64,000 nt of DNA from Mikania micrantha. Its lineage: Eukaryota > Streptophyta > Magnoliopsida > Asterales > Asteraceae. The notes below the pieces were generated by a model. It ran no database searches, had not been told where the DNA came from, and saw nothing but the letters and a program-made list of their open reading frames with translations. Positions within the stretch are counted from its first letter, which is position 1. Each line of letters starts with the position of its first letter. The position numbers were made by a program, and so were the translations under genes. Positions 34,641 to 47,200 of the stretch are shown piece after piece. Location: NCBI GenBank assembly GCA_009363875.1, contig CM018688.1:42736901-42800900 (forward strand). The letters run 5' to 3'.

Positions 34641-35369
34641 CTTTCCAGCGAACCTGTACCTGTGCCATCATCATCATCGAATACAACTTGCTCCTGGTCG
34701 GTATACACCTTAAGAATAACCCAGAACCACGATCGTGTGCATAAGGTTTGAAATGGAAAGGAGGGAACCGGCTGAATCTCGGATTCGAACACACACACAT
34801 AGAAAACCCTATTTTCCAGATTTTTCATTCGAGCATACCTCGTTTTTGGCCGGGTAATTCCACAGATCCTTTGTACTTTCGTGTAGGGAATGTTGAGAGC
34901 TTCGCGTGGACACCAAGAACGACGAAATCCGTTGAGAAATGAGTGAGATACGAGCGTTTAAAGTGGGTTTTCTACAGAGAGAGAGGGTTGAACGAATTTG
35001 TAGTGAGAGAAAGGGTTTGGCTGGTAATAAATGAGGAAAGTGACCTCTTTCAAGGCTTTTATAGCCCGTGTGGGTTTCGGGTTCGTTTCGGTCGCTCGGT
35101 TCGCGTTTCCGGAACGTAACGCGTAATTTACGCGGTTTTAAATAAAATAGTCGTTAAACTCATTAAAATGATGAGTTTCAAATTGTAAAAATGTAAAATA
35201 ATTATTTTAATTATTTTTACTCTTCGTGCGTTGTCAGATCGTTAAACACTCACAATTACGTGTATACCCGCAATCGCGTACGTTTTTCGATCGTATTAAT
35301 TATTTAAAGTCGTTTAATCATAATTATAAGTTCAACATTCGTATCATTATGGATCGTCACCCATAACTA

Positions 35370-35794
35370 GGGGAAAGATCAAATAAAAAGTCTTTTTTGC
35401 CTAAGAAGGCTAAAAAGGATTTTTAAAACCTTCAAAACCGACCCAAACGAACTCCGATTGAACTCATTTCGATGACATTGGAATCGTCTCATCGAACTTT
35501 ACAATATTAGCTTTTAGGTTTTAGCTTTAACAAGTAGTTTTAGAATTTAGATTTTAGGGCTTCATTTTTAGCTTTTATGTTTTATCTTTATGTTTAAGGT
35601 TTGTTTTTAAAGTTTTGATTTTAGTATTTGGGTTTATTGTTTATGATTTAAGATTTGGGTTTTAGGGTTCCATAAAACGGTTCCAATGGCGCAAAAATGA
35701 ATTCAATCGGAGTGTGTTTGGTTCGGTTTTCGAGGTTTTAAAAATCCTTCTTAGCCTTCTTAGGCAAAATAGACTTTTTAGGGGAACCTTCCCC
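35370..35794. mobile_element. Mutator-like MITE (about 425 bp)
   Basis: Terminal inverted repeats of about 100 bases: left GGGGAAAGATCAAATAAAAA..., right ...CTTTTTAGGGGAACCTTCCCC. Both contain TTTTGCCTAAGAAGGCTAA and AACTCCGATTGAA-type blocks in opposite orientation. Flanked by CCCATAACTA (35360-35369 and 35795-35804), a 9-10-bp duplication typical of Mutator-like elements. No coding capacity; the centre is T-rich. Confidence 0.9.
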
Positions 35795-36756
35795 CCCATA
35801 ACTATACTCAGTCTCGCTTACGTATTACGATTCTTGTTGAATTAATTAATTGTCATAATATTCGTCTCAACACTACGCACTAACACTATCCTGTTACACC
35901 GAACGCAGTATATATATAGGGCTCACTCTCGCTGCCCACCACTGTTTCGATATAACACGATACTGTTCTTGCCTAGTATAATCGACTGTAAATAAATAAT
36001 ACATACTTGTCACTAAATATATAAGATCCTGTAACACACAAACACGTTATGAACACATGAATCACATTGATTGACTGAACATGGGCAAACACTGTTCTAA
36101 CACTGTTTACGACTACCATGACTAAATGTACAAATGTTACACTAAAGCACAAATAATATCAACTAGGATTACAAAGTTAAATTACAACTGTTAATGTTTG
36201 ATAATTTAACTAAGTAAACCTATCAGAAGAATCAAATGTTTACTATCTTGTATATGTACAAGATATCAAAATAGATTCACAACTTTCATCAAAACCTGTG
36301 CTTTTCCAAAATCTACTAGGTCCTCTAACTGGGCATCCTAGCATGCATTCCTTAGCCTTAGCTTAATCATGTACATCACCTGAGAAAGCATGTAAGAAAA
36401 CAAAGTCAACACAATGGTTGGTGAGTTCATATAGTTTAATAGTTGAAAAATAGCTTTAGCAAACCTCTTTCGGTAACAACCTTAACCTCATTAACATCAC
36501 CTGTAATATCCAATTCGGTATGCTTATATATAGGGCATATGTAGGGTCGAACTTACCACCCGCCCAGCCACCGTCCCACCGCATACTAAATCACATATGA
36601 CATTGTTGTTAATGATAATTAAGTGTTTTACCTACAACCCAATCCCGTCTTCATCATAGATTTTGCATACTGTTTAAAAGTTTACAAGTTATCGCATTCA
36701 CAAAGCTTAGCCTTTAAGTTTACTGTACAAGGATAATAGCTTCACAGAATCGTAGT

Positions 36757-37200
36757 TTAGTATTTAAGAATCTCATGCATAGGTACAAGCTTTGCTCTAG
36801 CATAGTTTAGCATTCACGTAGCCCATGATTAGATACAAGCTTTGCTCTAGCATAGTTTAGCCATTACGTATCTCATGAATTGATTCTAGCTTTGCATCAG
36901 AATAGTTTAGCATTCACGTATCTCATATATGTAGATACAGGCCTTGCTCTAGCATAGTTTGGCATTCACGTATCTCATATATAGACACAAGCTTTGCGTT
37001 CGCATAGTTTAGCATTCATGTATCTCATGCATAGATACCAGCTTTGCATTAGCATAGTTTGGCATTCACGTGTCTCATGCATAGATACAAGCTTTGCATT
37101 CGAATAGTTTAGCATTCACGTATCTCATGCATAGATACCAGCTTTGCATTAGCATAGTTTGGCATTCACGTATCTCATGCATAGATACAAGCTTTGCATT
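36757..37200. repeat. About 60-bp tandem array
   Basis: Units containing GCATTCACGTATCTCATGCA, TAGATACAAGCTTTGC and ATTAGCATAGTTT repeat about seven to eight times within the solo LTR. Confidence 0.85.
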
Positions 37201-37700
37201 TAGCATGTAATCATAGCTTGTAGCATTTAGCATCTAGTATTAGCATATAGTTTGAGCATATAGTTCATAGCATTCGCATTAGCATATAGTTTAGCATGTA
37301 GCTTGTAGCATTAGCATGTAGCATTAGCTTATAGTTTAGCATGTAGCTTGTAGCATTAGCATTAGCATTAGCATATAGTTTAGCATGTAGCTTGTAGTAT
37401 TAGCATTAGCATTAGCATTAGCATATAGTTTAGCATGTAGCTTGTAGCATTAGCATGTAGCATTAGCTTATAGTTTAGCATGTAGCTTGTAGCTTTAGCA
37501 TATAGTTTAGCATGTAGCTTGTAGCATTAGCATTAGCATCGAGTTGAAGCATGTAGTTCATAGCATTAGCATTAGCATTTAGTTTGAGCATGCAGCATAT
37601 ATCATTAGTATTAGCATTAGCATATAGCATTAGCACTTAGATTAAAGTCTTAGCTTTTAGCTTTTAGAATAAGTGTAACAAGCATAAGCATTAGTATTAG
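37200..37700. repeat. GCATTA-rich simple/compound repeat
   Basis: Irregular iterations of GCATTA, TAGCATGTAGCTTGTAGCAT and ATAGTTTAGCATG. Continues directly from the 60-bp array and probably arose from it by slippage. Confidence 0.85.
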
Positions 37701-39018
37701 CATTATGAATAAGTGTAAAAGCATTTATAAAACATTTCAATACTTGTTTAAAATGTATAACATGCTTCTCAGTCCCGAGATAAAACAAATTAGTTTGAAA
37801 AGGGACAAATGAACTCACCTAATTGTTGAAGTGGTTGACTAAGTATAACAAGAAATGCACGCGCTCGTTTTGTACTTATGGTTGTTTAAAGTGTTGGTTT
37901 ATGTCTTTAAGCATATGGGCCGAATGATGGGTTCGTCGATGATGAGAAGGTTTGGTGAGGTTGGTTCGTGGCTCACACAGGTTCGTGGCCGCAGGAAGGT
38001 TCGGCTGACCTAAGGCTCGTTCAGCCCAGGTTCGGCCATTCGAAGGTTCGGCCAACCCACCTACCTTGCGAACCTGCAACATGCTTCATCATCATCTTCG
38101 AATCTCTGCTGTCCAGGTCGTTCCCATGGTAGTGGTATGCCCTAATGAGTTCTCGAGAGTGTAAGACTCGAAGGGGTTGGGCTATACCCGGTTTAATGTG
38201 GGTGTGTCGAACTAGGGTGACAAAACCCTACTTTTTCGTGACAGACAAGCTTCCATACCTCGATTTTCAGCGGTTCAGATCGGTTGTACTACTAGATAGA
38301 GGATGTCGAGAGCTTCGTTTAGACACCAAGAACACTCGATTTCGTCCACAAACAAGCAAGTTATGAAGATTTGAAGATGGATTTTTCTAGAGAGAGAGGA
38401 AAACGGTGGGAGAGTTTAGAGAGAGAGAGAGAAAGTGTAATAAATGAAGGAAATGGGTTCATTTAGGGTATATATACCCCAAGGGTGTTCGGGTTCGTTT
38501 CGCTTGCTCGTTTTTCGTCTCCGTTGCGTTTCCGAATCGTTACGCGTATTTTACGTATTTTAAATGAAAGGATTTATTTTTAAGTTTTAAAAGGTTGTGA
38601 TTCCTAATAAATGTTAAATATTTAATTTTCTTAAATTGTTATCGTTCGTTTCGTTTTTCGTTTTCGTTTAGTCAGAACGTGTCACCTTCGCGCGTATTCG
38701 TTCGAATCGTCACCCGAACGAACACGGCGTTGGTTTCACTTTCTGATTCTTGTTTTCTACTTGTCAGTCATCATTTCAGAACGTTAAACTCTCAGATTTA
38801 TTCATACAGATCGTCACCTATACCAAAAATTTTCGATTTAGCATTCTATAACGACATCCGTTATGGTTTTGTTCTGTTTAACCTCGCATACGTTTATACA
38901 TAATAGCATTAAATCAAGCATATGTGTGTCAGTTCAGTGTTGTGTAATGTGTTTCTGTCCGTTAAACCGTGAGATTTAATCAGACTTCAGAAACGATAGC
39001 ATAATAGTTTAGTGTCAA

Positions 39019-39543
39019 TGTTAGTTCATGATTGTAATAGGTTGCTATTCAAACATGTAAATTATAGAAAGTTGTAAAGGTTTTGGCTTAGGTTCGTCTG
39101 GCCCACGAACCTTAGCAGGTTCGGCGAACCTATCACATTGATAGGTTTGGCGAACCTATAACCTTGGAAAGGTTCGTCAAACCTATTAGGTTTGGCAACC
39201 TAGATTCGCCCAGCGAACCTCAAGGTTCGGCTGGCGAACCTAAGGGTTCGGCTAGGAAATAGGTTCGGCTGACAGAGCTGTGTATATATAGAAGGTTTGT
39301 CTGATTTTCTCATAACTCTTGGAAATCTTCAGAAAACCTGTAGAGAGTGTGTGTGTGTGTTTTCTCTGTGTGATTATTTCTCTGTGTGAGAGCTGTAATC
39401 AATTGTGTTTGATTAATGAGAAGATGATGATTATTGAATGCTTGTTCTTCTTTGATTCTTATAGACTAGACATATATTCCGCATGTGTTTAGTTGTTCGT
39501 AGGACTTCGTGATTCGATCCAGATCAACTTCATCAAACCAACA
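39019..39543 (+). repeat. Solo copia LTR nested in reverse-strand gypsy LTR
   Basis: Starts TGTTAGTTCATG, ends CAAACCAACA, flanked by a perfect duplication GTCAA (39014-39018 and 39544-39548). Laid out like the SIRE LTRs: a palindrome cluster (39090-39270, including AGGTTCGGCGAACCT at 39117-39131) directly before GTATATATAG (about 39281). It carries the GGTTCG type of palindrome and so may be the LTR of the copia-2 lineage. 525 bp. Confidence 0.92.
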
Positions 39544-39659
39544 GTCAAGCATCACAATGTAAATAGCATATACATAGTTCACGTAGTTTCTACCTGAGTT
39601 ACTGTGCAAGTTACTGTGCAGATCACTGTTCCAGTAACGTTTCCGACACCGATGTTACA

Positions 39660-40020
39660 AGAATGGCTAAGATGCCTAAGAAGAAGAAGACTAAAGCTCC
39701 CAGGATTATTGTATCATCTCCTGTGGTAGTTTCTGCTTCATCTGCTTCCATTGATGTGTCTACACCTGTTTCTGTTTCTTCAACAGTTCAAGAAGAAGCT
39801 GCTATATCGTATATTCATGTTCAGGCAGATACTTTTGTGCAAACACCTGAGTTTGTGAATGTTGCTTCTTTTGTTCCTTCTTTTATGGATGCTACAACAG
39901 TTACTACATCTTTTCAAGCAACTACATCATTTCAAGTTGCTTCTACTTCCAGAGAAGATTCTTTATTTGGAAATTTAGATGACTTGGATCTAAATTTTTC
40001 TATGGATTATGATGACACTG
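39660..40020 (+). pseudogene. Copia-2 extra ORF, continuation
   Basis: After the solo LTR the frame continues with a Lys-rich block (KMPKKKKTKAPR) and a Ser/Val/Thr-rich stretch, then acidic NLDDLDLNFSMDYDD. It ends where gypsy-5 inserted (TSD-side bases CACTG, 40016-40020). It corresponds to the basic and Ser/Thr-rich middle of the copia-1 extra ORF. Confidence 0.75.
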
Positions 40021-43000
40021 TGTAACAACTGTGAAAAATCCCCTAAACTTAAACATACAATTATAAATTAAATACTCGGGCCCATTAAAGCCCAATAAAG
40101 AAACTTAGGCCCAATTAGGCCCGCTAAAGAATTTACCTACAACAAAGTTCAAATATTTAATATTAAACTCGAATAAGGTTAATAAACTCGGTTTGATAAA
40201 CGTGTGTAGATAACAAACCAGGTTGAACAATTTGTTACCAGTATATGTATAATGTTAATTGAGATACGAAATTAAATAGATACATTTATTTGATGATGAT
40301 ATTATTGATAATAAATATAAAAGATAACCAATCCATATAAATTAAGGCGAGACATGTAAATAAATGAGATAAAAATTGTACTTAACGTGAGAATAACTGA
40401 CATTACCTGATTTAAACATGTTGACTCTCGAACTGAACAGAAAAACGTCAATAAATACGTATTTGCAAATAATAGCAATATTAGAACATAAGAATTCTAT
40501 TCTGAGGGCGAAAACATTAAACAGTTAAATACGTCGTAAACACGATATTAACACGTTTCAACGTAATTAAATAATTTAATTAATTATAACGAACGAAATA
40601 AACTTTTAATAATATTTTTAGGTAATTTTGGTTATAAAAGAAGCTTCCGAATCAAAATAATAAACGAAAACGAAATACGATCGCGAGACGGGTCTAGTAC
40701 GCGTTTAAACCCTAGATTTAACCCTAAGTATAAAAGGAGCTCATTCCTTGTTCCCCTCATTTTTCACCAGCCGCACACCACACCTTTATGTGTGTGTGCT
40801 CAGCCGTTCAAAGAAACCGAGAGAGAGAGAGAGAGACGAGCGACGGAGATAGGGAGGAGCCGCGGCGGAGCCACGGCGGAGCTAGAAACCGGTTACACCT
40901 CTAGACTAAACCCTTCGCCCTCTTCATCTTTTCCTTCTACATCATGCGAACATATCGACTCGAAATAGGTCAAAACGGAGGAGAGGAGTCAAGGATGGCT
41001 AGGTTTGTAACCCTCATCGCCGGCGGCTATAGACGGAAGTCCTGTTCTAGCCGGTTGCGGGGTTATCAGATGGTGGAACGAGGACCAGAAGGGCCACCTT
41101 CAGCGGCTGTAGTGGCTCAAGATGTTCCGGCTACCTCTCTTCCTCAACTTGCTATCCTACGGTAACAACCAATCTCCCCAGCTCCGATTTATACCTGTAC
41201 GCGGTGTTCTTGACATGCATGTTAATTTCGTGAAGGTTCCCGGCTCTAAATGGTTATGTTGGGGGTGGTCCAGTGACTGAAATGATATTTTCGTGGTAGA
41301 TTGTCGAAGATGGTGGTTATCAGCGGTGGTTAGGTTGGTGGTGCTGGCTGTTCGTGGCCGTGTTCCACTCTATAACCAATTGTCTAAGGTAAGAAGGTCA
41401 TAACCAGCATCGATCTGCACATGCATGTCGATTTCTTGATTTCTTTTGGTCTAATACCGGTGTTTTTGGGTGGTTCTTGCGGCTAAGGTGGCCCAGACAA
41501 GGTGGCTGGTGGCGATGAAGCAGCCATGGTGGCGGCCAGAAATGGTGGTGACAGAAAATTAGGGTAGTGGTGTGTTGCAAGCTCCGGTCAACAAAAGTCA
41601 GATGCTTTTAGGGCTGGTCAAACCTGGTCAACAAAAGTCAACAGCGAAAACCGATTACTCGATTTTATTCGTTATTTAAAAACGAGTTTAGAAACATTTC
41701 GGGTTATGAAACATACGATCGGTTAATTAAATTTGGATTTGTACGCGCGAGATGAGCGAGTGGGAAGGTAAAAACGCGCTCCATTATCTTTTAACGTATG
41801 CTTAATATGTTCAAACAGATAAATCAAAGTGGTTGAGCAATTGGGTTAAATAGGTTAATATATGATTCATAATAATTAGTTAATAATAAAATGTTTAATA
41901 ACACCATAAATCGTGTGTGATTTATATTATACATTCGGAGACACATTTGTAAATTAAAATATAACTACGAAACCCAAAATGATAATATATAAATTGGAAT
42001 TTAAATCATAACAACTTGTACAACGTGTTTATATCTATACCTACATAATACGTATAAACGTTAATAAGCGTTTAATTGAGTTGTTACAAGACTTGATATG
42101 TAATATGGATACTAATGGAATTTGTTACATTGGGTATGATATAACTTATAGACTTAAATTAAATATAATTTTATAAATTGAAAACTCAAAGAATGAGTAT
42201 GATTCATATATTATCTTATGTAGGTGTTAAATCATTAAATGAATATATACATACACATATTATATACATATCTATAGATCAATATACAATAAATAATTTA
42301 GGTATAATTATATGTTTATGAGTATGTTTAAATCCAACATGTTAACAATTGATTTTATACAAGATAACAATCTCATACTAAGTCTCTAGGTAATTACTAA
42401 ATTGTTAGTTTTCATATTAAGACTAATTACTCTTAAAAGTATTATTATTATTACCAACACCATTTATATTCTTTTAAGACTACTAAAGGTCTTACTAAAT
42501 ATTGTCTAATACTTTAAGTATATACAAATCATAATCATTTTGGGAATTTAATTTATTGTTTATAAATATTTCGACTTGTTAAAAACATTAATATTAACCT
42601 AACGTATGATACTACTCTATTCATATAATTGGCGAATGATTAACATATTGAAAGCAAATATGTTATTAATATTGCTAGTAAAATTAGTATTATTATTTTT
42701 ATTATTACCTTTAATAATAGTATCATCTAAGAATGATTACTTACATTTTAACATAAAAATTAAATTATGGATACTTTAGACACTCATTTAATCTATAACG
42801 ACTACAATAGTTAGTATAAACAATAGTATTCCAACATGTAAAATATCCAAGATACTAATATTTATTTGCAACTATTTTCTGATGTATGAAATATCTATTA
42901 ATTATCTCTAATACTAATAAGTTAGGTGAATACTTTATAATAATTATCTTATTGTCTTATAATACCTTATGCATTACATAAATTTATATTATTAGTAAAG

Positions 43001-43105
43001 CACCATGACTAGTAATATACTCAAACAAATTTGGATATATATATATATATATATATTTTTTTTTTCTCTCAAATGCACAAACATACTAGTTACATGAACT
43101 ACATT

Positions 43106-43138
<33 letters not shown>

Positions 43139-44252
43139 GAAGTATCATAATAGTAGTTATATTAAACATCAATTAATAATATCATTGCACAAACATTTAA
43201 GTGTACAAACTGTATAATAAGATTTCATTAGGTATGGTAATATAAAGAAACATTAAACTAATAAACCTTAAACACATAAACCCAAAGAGCTCAACCACAA
43301 TAAATACCATAATGTATGAATCCACAACTTATACATGTATAGATGATTACAAATAGGAACTTGCTTTGATGATAACTCTGGGAACATAGCAAATCATGCA
43401 TAGTGGCACAATGACATATTTGTACAGGAACAAAAGGAACCAATTAAAGCAACCAGGTGAGTTCATGTGATCCCTTTTCTTTTTACTGTTTGGGATACTG
43501 AAAGCATGCTCCATAAATTGTTTATAAAATTTTATTTATGTGATAATGAACGTCCGTTTCAATAAAATTGCTTCCCCTAGACATTAAACATAATTTACAA
43601 CCATTAACTCATAAGTAGAGCCGGTGAGTATATGGGTAGTACTACTTGGGGAATCCCCCACGCACAGTGGCCCGAAAGGGTGGCCTTATAAAAGTAAGGT
43701 TGAAACCCCATTAAGGTTATTGTCAACCGTTGTGGCATATATTCTTATGATACATAAATGACCGAGAGCAGGAACGGGTCTCGGAATTGGGAAGTATATT
43801 TGGTTTGACCATGTTGTGGCTAACAGTGTATGAGGCAAACGCCCGAGCATGGAACAGGGTTGGTTGTATTGTTTTTGAATTATCACATGCATTTATTATT
43901 GTGTCTGTAAATTAAAACTCATGAGCTCACCAACTTTATAGTTGACGTATTTTAGCATGTCTTTCAGGTAATTAGAAACAGGTTTGACTCGGATACAGGG
44001 TTGCTCGAACAAGATCATTACATGGAAAATCTGAAGAACTTGACTTAAAGATTAATAAAGTGTGCTGATGCCTGGATGGATCCAATAGCTCTAGAAAATC
44101 TCCCACTAGTTAAATCATAACTTTAGATTTGTTGTAAACAAGTTAGATACTTAGACTAAACCTTTGGTTAAATAGTTATATATATATTTTATCTTCCGCT
44201 ACTTTGTGTTTTGAATCAATCGTTAGTCAAGCCCCCTGGTTGGGTTGTGACA
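40021..44252 (+). repeat. Gypsy-5 5' LTR (4.2 kb)
   Basis: Starts TGTAACAACTGTGAAAAATC, ends GGGTTGTGACA. Promoter TATAAAAG at 40729-40736. Followed by GA-rich and GC-rich leader sequence (40820-40900); the rest is AT-rich (42000-43400) with TA microsatellites near 43035-43055 and 43105-43139. No palindrome cluster of the TTCG/CGAA type. Confidence 0.92.
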
Positions 44253-44255
44253 GGT

Positions 44256-44268
44256 TGGTATCAGAGCC
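44256..44268 (+). other. Primer-binding site of gypsy-5
   Basis: TGGTATCAGAGCC three bases after the LTR end, complementary to the 3' end of initiator Met-tRNA. Confidence 0.88.
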
Positions 44269-47200
44269 AAAGGTTTTAGTGAATTAGGAACCTGAGGATA
44301 AGTTCCTAGACTTTAACCTGAGTAATCTAGGGGCCCAAACAAATAGAAACAATATACTAGTGAGACCATCAATTCCCAGGCATATGAAGCACACGAAGGT
44401 TAAACTAGAACAACCATGTAAATTAAATTCAGGATTATGGGTGCACACATAATGGTGAATTTGAAGTTACATGGGAAGTTCTAAGACACTCATAAAATAA
44501 AATTTGAACATAATAATTATGCATATTCATATAAATACTTGTTATGTTAATAACTGTTGGAACAAACATTAGTTGACATTGGGAGTTAAGCATAGGATCT
44601 AAAGATGTCAACAATTATTTTTTTTATAGTACGTTATCTTCTCTTCATTCATTCTATCCTTGTGGAAACGACGTCCCCGTATGCTTCTTTTCGTTCTACC
44701 TCAAATATTATGGGAATCATGAGTCATGACTTCTTTGTTATCATGGTACTTAAGATGTCGACCTCCAATCCTCTTAAGGCATCCAAGAATCTTTTGTTTT
44801 TATTTTACAAATTCCAAAATTTTTTTAGTACTTCTTTATCAAATTCATATTTATAGCCACAGAAGTTTGATTATGACCATCAACTATGCGTACTCCTCAA
44901 CGGACTACAAGACTACACGAGTGAGTGAAAATCATGAAGACCTGGGAGAAAGCATGTGATGACATCAAAGTTATGCGACACACTCTACCTTCAAATTTAG
45001 ATTATCATATGTGTAAACTTGCTTCTCTTATCGACTTTATGTTAGTCACCTTTGATAACCCACGACCATTTGTGTCTGTGATTACTATTTCGATTATCCT
45101 TAACAGTTCATCTTTGATCTCCAAACTTTCGTCAACAGCTTATTCTACTTGCAACACTACTGAACACGCCTTTAACTTAACCATTCCCAATTCTTGATAG
45201 CTAAAGTAGAAGCATTGGAATTGTTTGCTGTTAAGAGGAAATTCCCTAGTTCACACTGTAGGAATATAAACCTTCATTATGAAGTTTAGTTTACTCTACC
45301 ACTTGAACTTTTGTTCCAGAAATGTTATTTCATAAGCAATCCGAATCAACATCGAAACTTTTTCCCTACCCAATCGAATCAATCGAACTCGTAATCCTAA
45401 ACTAAACAACGACGTCATAGGCAAACAAGTTAGAAATCCCTAAAGGAACTCCACCTAGTGAATATAATAGATGGAACTTGAAGCTGCAGACCGAGAACAT
45501 AATTTGAGAAGTTAGTTTGTCATGAGAAGAATGTGTCCCTATGGATCATAAGAGAGATCAAGATATTCTCTACTAGCAAGGCAAAAAGGGGGGACGGGAA
45601 AGTCATTTTGTGCATGGTGTATCGAAGACCATAGATGATATTGGGCGAGGCATCCTATTACTGTTTAAACAACTTCATTGGTTGGGCGAATGGGACCTCC
45701 ATACGCATTGATACACAATGATCAGTACAAGTTTCCGAATGATAGCAAGGTGAAGAAAGGTACTTAACACCAAGAAGAAATGACGATCTTCAAACCGTTA
45801 GAATCGATGATTATCGGAAAAAGAAGAAGTGAAAGATTACATGGTGAAGGATTTAATCTTAGATTAGGAGATTTTATAGTGCCAATAAATGTTTTGAGAA
45901 GCACTGAAGACCAACTGCAAGAAATGGTATGTGCATCATAGCATCAAGGTGAATCTTATGAACGGGTGTAGTAGGTTATAGTAAATTGTTTAATTTATAT
46001 CTAAGTATATACTAACATATTTCAGTCAAAGACGTTCGGCAAGGACACTATCGTAATATATCGAAACAGTGGTGGGCTGGCGGCTGATAAGGCAGGTAGC
46101 CTGACTCTACGTATGCCCTATATAAAACTATGTTCGGTATATGGGATAGTGTTAGTGTTGAGCGTTATGACAGTAATAGAACAGCTAAAACATTTAAACA
46201 TGAATATAAAAACCATAGGAAATCTCATGTTATACAACTTATAAATTCCAACAAGTCGGAGTTACGAGTAGTTACAGGGAAAAACTCTAGTTGAGTTACG
46301 ACCACCTCATAGTAGAAGAAGAGATCTCCCCTGAAATATTAGAGTTTGGGCACTTGGAGATTTTGATGATTGGAGGGAACTACATCGGAATACACTCGTT
46401 CAAACACCATTAAGAGATAATGGATTGAATTAGCATGAAGGACAACTAATCTAGATTGTAACCGGAGGAAAATAGTTTCGTTACCAGGATTAAGCAGTAT
46501 GGAAGGACTGCAAGAAAGTAAAGTAGGAGGAGCAATCTCATATAAGATAGAATGTGTTAAATTGTAAGAAGTAAAGTCACAAGAAGGTAGCGTAAAAAGT
46601 TAAAAATCATTTGCGAAAAGTCAGCCTCAAGAGTGAAAACTATGGAAATATCTGCCATACTTTGAGGATAACCAGTGAAGATAACGTTCGAGCCTAATGC
46701 CTCTTTTCATCAGTTCAATACGTAGGATAAATAAAATATGTACACCAGGTGTATTCATGACTAAGAGATACGTCAGAAACCTTATTACAATACGGAAGTT
46801 GTAAGATACAAGTCATAGGATGAAGTAGAACGACTAGTAAAGGAGAAGGGAATGAAACAGACGACCAATGCAATAACACAGTGAAGTTGTGATCATGTGC
46901 ATAATGTGAAGAAAGAAATCTGGAACATTCTATCAAGTACGCAAAACAACAAAATGATTATTGTCAGACCTACTGCGAAGCCAACAACAATCTATACTTC
47001 TATATCTCATAACTTCATGTATCAATTACAAAGTGGATAAATAATAGACAATGTGTCAATGGAAAAGATAGTACCATATACGATAGTCATATCCATTTGT
47101 TCGTCAAAAGTGGGTACATTCATGGAATTATTAATGAGGATCAATACCTTAATCTCTAAAAGCACCTAAATGATGATTTGGTTCAAGAAATCATCATTAG

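Larger units (their letters stand above)
32098..36141 (-). repeat. Reverse-strand solo gypsy LTR nested in the previous LTR
   Basis: Starts TGTCACACCCC, ends AAATGTTACA, flanked by a perfect duplication CTAAA (32093-32097 and 36142-36146). 4.0 kb including a MITE. Homologous in layout to the surrounding LTR: GTCAACTAC...GTTGGTGAG near 32440, GGTTCG clusters (34170-34640), minus-strand TATA CTATAAAA at 35057-35064, and CGTTTCCGGAACGTAACGCG upstream of it. The gap-free stretches hold no gene. Confidence 0.92.
31969..39659 (-). repeat. Reverse-strand solo gypsy LTR (gypsy-1 family) with nested insertions
   Basis: Left end TGTCACAACCCGAGCC, right end CCGATGTTACA. The first 130 bases are the reverse complement of the gypsy-1 LTR end, and the last 60 of its start. 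Flanks AGGAT (31964-31968) and AGAAT (39660-39664) are a target duplication with one change. Excising the LTR rejoins the copia-2 frame. Nested inside: solo LTR 32098-36141 and copia LTR 39019-39543, leaving about 3.1 kb of its own sequence. Minus-strand TATA at 38468-38477 (GTATATATAC). Confidence 0.9.
30490..40020 (+). mobile_element. Copia-2: remnant of a second SIRE-like lineage (leader and extra ORF)
   Basis: Only the extra-ORF leader and the N-terminal half of the extra ORF survive, in two blocks (30490-31968 and 39660-40020) separated by a solo gypsy LTR. The right end is cut by gypsy-5 at 40020. The leader has GGTTCG half-sites where copia-1 and copia-3 have CATTCG sites. No LTR or pol of this copy is in the window. 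Confidence 0.75.

Noticed and set aside
36757..37700. A CRISPR-like or centromeric satellite array
   Set aside because: Repeats are contiguous without unique spacers, the host is a plant, and the array is confined to one LTR; it is an LTR-internal tandem repeat.
40944..41165. A short Arg-rich open frame in the gypsy-5 5' LTR leader
   Set aside because: The frame is not preserved in the 3' LTR copy (49781-50107 reads differently because of indels) and no domain is recognisable; it lies in untranslated leader sequence.
44605..45197. Short open frames in the gypsy-5 internal region as genes
   Set aside because: Composition is like neighbouring AT-rich non-coding sequence, frames overlap each other, and no gag or pol motif is present.
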